Source: Comamonadaceae bacterium OTU4NAUVB1 (GTDB taxonomy: Bacteria; Pseudomonadota; Gammaproteobacteria; Burkholderiales; Burkholderiaceae_C). Taken from it: DNA of 64,000 nt. Position numbers and translations under genes: made by a program. Below the pieces are notes generated by a model. The model saw only the letters and a list, made by a program, of their open reading frames with translations, was not told the origin of the DNA and made no database searches. Location of the stretch: the NCBI GenBank assembly GCA_024372625.1, contig CP099605.1, positions 1,984,001-2,048,000 of the forward strand. The letters are read 5' to 3'. Shown here in pieces: positions 59,554-64,000 of this stretch; position 1 is the stretch's first letter, and each line of letters starts with the position of its first letter.

Positions 59554-61476
59554 ATGGACGTGATCAGCAACTTTGCCGCCCGCTACGACCGCACGCGAGA
59601 AGAGGTTATCTCGCTGCAGGAGTATCTGGACCTCTGCAAGCGCGACCCGCTCGCCTACGCCACCGCCGCCGAACGCATGCTGCGGGCCATCGGCGATCCG
59701 CAATTGGTCGACACGCGCAACGACCCCCGCCTCTCGCGCATCTTCGCCAACAAGGTCATCAAGCTCTATCCGGCCTTCAAGGAGTTCTATGGCATGGAGG
59801 ACGCCATCGAGCAGGTGGTGTCCTATTTCCGGCATGCCGCGCAGGGACTGGAGGAGAAGAAGCAGATCCTCTATCTGCTGGGCCCGGTGGGCGGCGGCAA
59901 GAGCTCCATCGCCGAACGCCTGAAGCAGCTCATGGAACACGTGCCGTTCTATGCCATCAAGGGCTCGCCCGTGAACGAATCGCCCCTGGGGTTGTTCGAT
60001 CCGGTGGAGGACGGCGAGATCCTGGAGAAGGAATACGGCATCCCGCGGCGCTATCTCCAGCGCATCCTCTCGCCGTGGGCGGTGAAGCGGCTGGAGGAAT
60101 ACGGCGGCGACATCCGCAAGTTCCAGGTCGTGCGCCGCTATCCGTCGGTGCTGCGCCAGATCGGTGTGGCCAAGACCGAGCCGGGCGACGAGAACAACCA
60201 GGACATCTCGTCGCTCGTGGGCAAGATCGACATCCGCAAGCTGGAGACCTACGCGCAGGACGACCCCGATGCGTACTCCTACTCCGGCGGCCTGTGCCTG
60301 GCGAATCAGGGCCTGCTCGAATTCGTGGAGATGTTCAAGGCGCCCATCAAGGTGCTGCATCCGCTGCTGACGGCCACGCAGGAGGGCAACTTCAAGGGCA
60401 CCGAGGGCTTCGGCGCCATTCCCTTCGACGGCGTCGTGCTCGCGCACAGCAACGAAAGCGAGTGGAAGGCGTTTCGCAACAACAAGAACAACGAGGCTTT
60501 CCTCGACCGCATCTACATCGTCAAAGTGCCCTACAGCCTGCGGGTTTCCGAGGAGATCAAGATCTACGAGAAGCTGGTGCGGACCTCCTCGCTCGCGCAG
60601 GCGCCCTGCGCGCCCGGCACGCTGCGGATGATGGCGCAGTTCTCGGTCCTCACGCGACTGAAGGAACCGGAGAACTCCAGCATCTTCAGCAAGATGCAGG
60701 TCTATGACGGCGAGAGCCTGAAGGACACCGATCCGAAGGCCAAGTCGCTTCAGGAATACCGTGACTACGCGGGTGTCGACGAGGGCATGAGCGGCGTCTC
60801 CACGCGCTTCGCCTTCAAGATCATCTCGCGCGTCTTCAACTTCGACAGTTCGGAGATCGCCGCCAATCCGGTGCATCTGATGTACGTGCTCGAGCAGCAG
60901 ATCGAGCGCGAGCAATTCCCGGCGGAGACCGAGCAGAAGTACCTCGCCTACATCAAGGAGCAGCTCGCCGCGCGCTATGCCGAGTTCATCGGCAAGGAGA
61001 TCCAGACCGCCTATCTGGAGAGTTACAGCGAGTACGGCCAGAACATCTTCGACCGCTACGTCACCTACGCCGACTACTGGATCCAGGACCAGGAATACCG
61101 TGACGTCGACACGGGCGAGGTGTTCGACCGCGTCTCGCTCAATGCGGAATTGGAGAAGATCGAGAAACCCGCGGGCATCTCCAATCCCAAGGACTTCCGC
61201 AACGAGATCGTCAATTTCGTGCTTCGCGCGCGCGCCGGCAATGCCGGCAGCAATCCGGCATGGACCAGCTACGAGAAGCTGCGCACGGTGATCGAGAAGA
61301 AGATGTTCTCCAACACCGAGGAGTTGCTGCCCGTCATCAGCTTCAACACCAAGAGCAGCGCCGACGAACAGAAGAAGCACCAGGACTTCGTGGCGCGCAT
61401 GGTGGAGAAGGGCTACACGCCCAAGCAGGTGCGCCTGCTGTGCGAGTGGTACCTGCGGGTGCGCAAGAGTTCCTGA
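59554..61476 (+). CDS. yeaG: PrkA/YeaG-family serine protein kinase
   Basis: YeaG is a PrkA-type AAA+ kinase or protease-like protein linked to stress and stationary-phase survival. The 640 aa protein shows the Walker A motif LLGPVGGGKSSIAE (P-loop at 110-118). AIKGSPVNESPLGLFDP, VLRQIGVAKTEPGDENNQDI and QGLLEFVEMFKAPIKVLHPL follow, with the C-terminal PrkA domain near YITYADYWIQDQEYRD-like sequence. It heads the conserved yeaG-yeaH-spoVR cluster. A SD-like GGAGG lies 8 nt before the ATG. Confidence 0.95.
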   Translation: MDVISNFAARYDRTREEVISLQEYLDLCKRDPLAYATAAERMLRAIGDPQLVDTRNDPRLSRIFANKVIKLYPAFKEFYGMEDAIEQVVSYFRHAAQGLEEKKQILYLLGPVGGGKSSIAERLKQLMEHVPFYAIKGSPVNESPLGLFDPVEDGEILEKEYGIPRRYLQRILSPWAVKRLEEYGGDIRKFQVVRRYPSVLRQIGVAKTEPGDENNQDISSLVGKIDIRKLETYAQDDPDAYSYSGGLCLANQGLLEFVEMFKAPIKVLHPLLTATQEGNFKGTEGFGAIPFDGVVLAHSNESEWKAFRNNKNNEAFLDRIYIVKVPYSLRVSEEIKIYEKLVRTSSLAQAPCAPGTLRMMAQFSVLTRLKEPENSSIFSKMQVYDGESLKDTDPKAKSLQEYRDYAGVDEGMSGVSTRFAFKIISRVFNFDSSEIAANPVHLMYVLEQQIEREQFPAETEQKYLAYIKEQLAARYAEFIGKEIQTAYLESYSEYGQNIFDRYVTYADYWIQDQEYRDVDTGEVFDRVSLNAELEKIEKPAGISNPKDFRNEIVNFVLRARAGNAGSNPAWTSYEKLRTVIEKKMFSNTEELLPVISFNTKSSADEQKKHQDFVARMVEKGYTPKQVRLLCEWYLRVRKSS

Positions 61477-61541
61477 GTCCCGCGGGCGGGAGACGGTGTC
61501 GTAGGTGACGCAGATGCGCTTCGGCGCGGAGGTCGGGCAAC

Positions 61542-62837
61542 GTGGCAATGCTTCAACAGATCATCGACCGGCGCCTGTCGGGGAAGAACAAGTCGATCGG
61601 CAACCGCGAGCGCTTCCTGCGCCGCTACCGGGGGCAGATCCGGGACGCGGTGAGGAAGGCCGTGAGCGGGCGCAACATCCGGGACCTCGAACGTGCCGAG
61701 GACATCACCCTGCCCCGGCGCGATGTCTCCGAGCCGGTCTTCGGCCATGGCGCCGGCGGCAACCGTGAACACGTGCATCCGGGCAACCAGGAATACCTGA
61801 AGGGCGACCGGATCGCCCGGCCGCCCGGCGGCGGCTCCGGCAAGGGCAAGGGCGGCGGCGAGGCCGGCGACAGCGGCGAGGGAGAGGACGACTTCGTCTT
61901 CACGCTCACGCGCGAGGAGTTCATGCAGGTCTTCTTCGAGGACCTCGCCCTGCCCCACCTGATCCGCACCCAGCTCGCCGAAGTACCGGAATGGAAGAGC
62001 CATCGCGCCGGCTTCAAGAGCGACGGCAATCCCAGCAGCCTGCACGTCGTGCGCTCCATGCGCGGCGCGCTCGCGCGGCGCATCGCCCTGGGTGGCGCCG
62101 AGCGCATCGCGCTGCACCGCATGGAGGCCGAGCTGCTGCGCCTGGAACTCGAACCCGGCGCCGACGCGCCGCCGTTGTCCGAGCGCGTCGAGGCGCTGAA
62201 GGCCGAGATCGCCGAGGCGCGCCGCACCGCCAAGCACGTGCCCTACATCGACCCGATCGACCTGCGCTTTCGCAACCGCGTGCGCGTCCCGGTGCCCAGC
62301 GCCAAGGCGGTGATGTTCTGCCTGATGGACGTCTCGGGCTCGATGGACGAGTCGCGCAAGGACATGTCCAAGCGCTTCTTCATGCTGCTCTATCTGTTCC
62401 TTACGCGGCACTACGAGAAGATCGAACTGGTCTTCATCCGCCATCACACGCAGGCGCAGGAAGTCACCGAGGAGGAGTTCTTCCGCGCCACCGAGACCGG
62501 CGGCACGGTGGTCTCCAGCGCGCTGGTGCTGATGGAGGAGATCGCGCGCGCGCGCTATCCGAGCGGCGAATGGAACATCTACGGCGCGCAGGCCAGCGAC
62601 GGCGACAACTGGCACCAGGACAGCGGGCGCTGCCGCAAGGTGCTCGACGAATCGATCCTGCCCCTGGTGCGCTACTACGCCTATGTGCAGGTGGCCGAGG
62701 CGGAGCAGAACCTGTGGCAGGAATACGCCCAGCTCGCCGCCATCAAGACCAACTTCGCGATGCGCAAGGTCGCGAGCGCGCAGGACATCTATCCGGTGTT
62801 CCGCGATCTGTTCAAGAAGGAAGGAACGCACGCATGA
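61542..62837 (+). CDS. yeaH: YeaH/YhbH family protein (DUF444)
   Basis: A partner of YeaG with a von Willebrand-type domain, 431 aa. The N-terminus IDRRLSGKNKSIGNRERFLRRY is the family signature. A Gly/Lys-rich linker is at residues 96-116, and the metal-site-like motif DVSGSM at 263-268 is followed by SRKDMSKRFFMLLYLFL. FIRHHTQAQEVTEEEFF and YGAQASDGDNWHQDS are also conserved. The GTG at 61542 has CGGAGG 8 nt upstream; the ATG at 61548 is further than ideal. It overlaps spoVR (ATGA). Confidence 0.93.
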   Translation: MAMLQQIIDRRLSGKNKSIGNRERFLRRYRGQIRDAVRKAVSGRNIRDLERAEDITLPRRDVSEPVFGHGAGGNREHVHPGNQEYLKGDRIARPPGGGSGKGKGGGEAGDSGEGEDDFVFTLTREEFMQVFFEDLALPHLIRTQLAEVPEWKSHRAGFKSDGNPSSLHVVRSMRGALARRIALGGAERIALHRMEAELLRLELEPGADAPPLSERVEALKAEIAEARRTAKHVPYIDPIDLRFRNRVRVPVPSAKAVMFCLMDVSGSMDESRKDMSKRFFMLLYLFLTRHYEKIELVFIRHHTQAQEVTEEEFFRATETGGTVVSSALVLMEEIARARYPSGEWNIYGAQASDGDNWHQDSGRCRKVLDESILPLVRYYAYVQVAEAEQNLWQEYAQLAAIKTNFAMRKVASAQDIYPVFRDLFKKEGTHA

Positions 62838-64000
62838 CGACCGACCTGCGCTCCGCGTCCCGCGCACGGCAGTTGCCCAGTCCCTCGGACTGGACCTTCG
62901 AGCTGATCGAGACCTACCACCAGGAGATCCGGCGCACCGCCGAGTCCTTCGGACTGGACACCTATCCCAACCAGCTGGAGGTCATCACCTCCGAGCAGAT
63001 GATGGACGCCTACGCCAGCGTGGGCATGCCGGTCATCTATCGCCACTGGTCCTACGGCAAGCAGTTCATCGCCACGGAGAAGAACTACAAGCGCGGCCAC
63101 ATGGGCCTCGCCTACGAGATCGTCATCAATTCCGATCCCTGCATCGCCTACCTGATGGAGGAGAACACGCTGGCGATGCAGGCCCTGGTGATCGCCCACG
63201 CGGCCTATGGCCACAACAGCTTCTTCAAGGGCAACTACCTGTTCCGCATGTGGACGGACGCCTCCTCGATCGTCGACTACCTGGTGTATGCGCGCAACTA
63301 CGTGCACGAATGCGAGGAACGTCACGGCCTCGACGCGGTGGAGGAACTGCTCGACTCCTGCCATGCGCTGATGAACTACGGCGTCGACCGGTATCGCCGC
63401 CCCCAGAAGCGCTCGCTGGCGCAGGAGGTGAGCCAGCGCGCGGAGCGCGAGCATCACCTGCAGCAGCAGGTCAACGACCTCTGGCGCACCCTGCCGAGGC
63501 GCGTCGAGGCAACCGCCGGCGTGGACGCGCTGCGGCGCTTTCCGGCCGAGCCGCAGGAGAACCTGCTGTATTTCATCGAGAAGAACGCCGCCCTGCTCGA
63601 GCCCTGGCAGCGCGAGATCGTGCGCATCGTGCGCAAGATCGCGCAGTACTTCTATCCGCAACGCCAGACCCAGGTCATGAACGAGGGCTGGGCCACCTTC
63701 TGGCACTACACCCTGCTCAACACCATGTACGACCGTGGCCTGCTGGCCGACGGCTTCATGATGGAGTGGCTCGCCTCGCACACCAGCGTGGTCCACCAGC
63801 CGCCCGTGGGCCATCGCGCCTACAACGGCATCAACCCGTACGCGCTGGGTTTCGCGATGTTCACGGACCTGCGCCGCGTCTGCGAGAAGCCGACCGAGGA
63901 AGACCGCCGCTGGTTTCCGGACTACGCCGGCAGCGACTGGCTCGCGACGCTCGACCATGCGATGCGCAACTTCAAGGACGAGAGCTTCGTCGGGCAGTTC
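62834..64000 (+). CDS. SpoVR-family protein (cut by window end)
   Basis: The third gene of the stress module, related to B. subtilis SpoVR and E. coli YcgB, of unknown biochemical function. The first 389 residues are in the window and no stop is seen. Visible: DWTFELIETYHQEIRRTAES, YPNQLEVITSEQMMDAYASVG, MPVIYRHWSYGKQF, FGHNSFFK-like AYGHNSFFKGNYLF and HECEERHG. The repeated histidines and the conserved YVHECEE, FYPQRQTQVMNEGWATFWHY and VHQPPVGHRAYNGINPYALG suggest a metal site. It is coupled to yeaH (ATGA). The C-terminal part lies beyond 64000. Confidence 0.94.
   Translation, partial: MTTDLRSASRARQLPSPSDWTFELIETYHQEIRRTAESFGLDTYPNQLEVITSEQMMDAYASVGMPVIYRHWSYGKQFIATEKNYKRGHMGLAYEIVINSDPCIAYLMEENTLAMQALVIAHAAYGHNSFFKGNYLFRMWTDASSIVDYLVYARNYVHECEERHGLDAVEELLDSCHALMNYGVDRYRRPQKRSLAQEVSQRAEREHHLQQQVNDLWRTLPRRVEATAGVDALRRFPAEPQENLLYFIEKNAALLEPWQREIVRIVRKIAQYFYPQRQTQVMNEGWATFWHYTLLNTMYDRGLLADGFMMEWLASHTSVVHQPPVGHRAYNGINPYALGFAMFTDLRRVCEKPTEEDRRWFPDYAGSDWLATLDHAMRNFKDESFVGQF

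Overview
The window is GC-rich, densely coding bacterial chromosome, most likely from a betaproteobacterium of the order Burkholderiales, family Comamonadaceae (Variovorax, Xylophilus or Acidovorax type). The grounds are the rpsB-tsf-pyrH-frr-uppS-cdsA-dxr-rseP-bamA-skp-lpxD-fabZ-lpxA-lpxB-rnhB order, a PhaR regulator of polyhydroxybutyrate metabolism, two Bug/TctC-type solute-binding proteins without transporter partners, and the base composition. The assignment rests on family recognition, not on a database search. No phage, insertion sequence, CRISPR array or origin was seen.

Layout. 1-14.7 kb (minus strand): one long essential operon running from rpsB (14491) down to rnhB and the first codons of the next gene. 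It covers ribosome assembly and recycling (rpsB, tsf, frr), UMP kinase (pyrH), isoprenoid and phospholipid precursors (uppS, cdsA, dxr), envelope proteolysis and outer-membrane assembly (rseP, bamA, skp), and lipid A synthesis (lpxD, fabZ, lpxA, lpxB). Genes are packed with 1-4 nt stop/start overlaps or short gaps. A promoter and a strongly structured leader precede rpsB, and an intrinsic terminator lies between rpsB and tsf.

14.8-30.7 kb: dadA, the NAD(P)H-hydrate repair enzyme, a short-chain dehydrogenase, RNase R (with an unclear start), tRNA-Leu(CAG), a YcaQ-like DNA-repair protein, a secreted nuclease, rimO, phaR, a small zinc-ribbon protein, a P1-family peptidase next to a membrane-anchored TAXI protein, and ettA. 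30.7-49 kb: rhlE; a sugar-acid locus (Bug protein, dgoK, dgoA, class II aldolase); MATE and MFS transporters; a MarR regulator and thioesterase sharing a palindromic operator; a Fur-controlled ferric-iron ABC transporter; gloA; a DUF924 protein; a haloacid-dehalogenase-type hydrolase; and the Entner-Doudoroff pair edd-eda.

49-64 kb: an OmpA-like protein, a ChaC-like cyclotransferase, a MobA-like nucleotidyltransferase, pdxH, psd, an HxlR-like regulator, an FKBP isomerase, the heat-shock cluster grpE-dnaK-dnaJ behind a near-consensus sigma-32 promoter, a second Bug protein divergent from a DeoR-type regulator, and the stress module yeaG-yeaH-spoVR, cut by the window end.

Most genes are recognisable housekeeping or accessory metabolism. 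The observations most worth following are regulatory: the rpsB leader, the mirror-image marR promoter/operator, the palindromes before yeaG and the CA-tract before ettA. Two gene-structure oddities also stand out: the RNase R N-terminus and the peptidase/TAXI pair.
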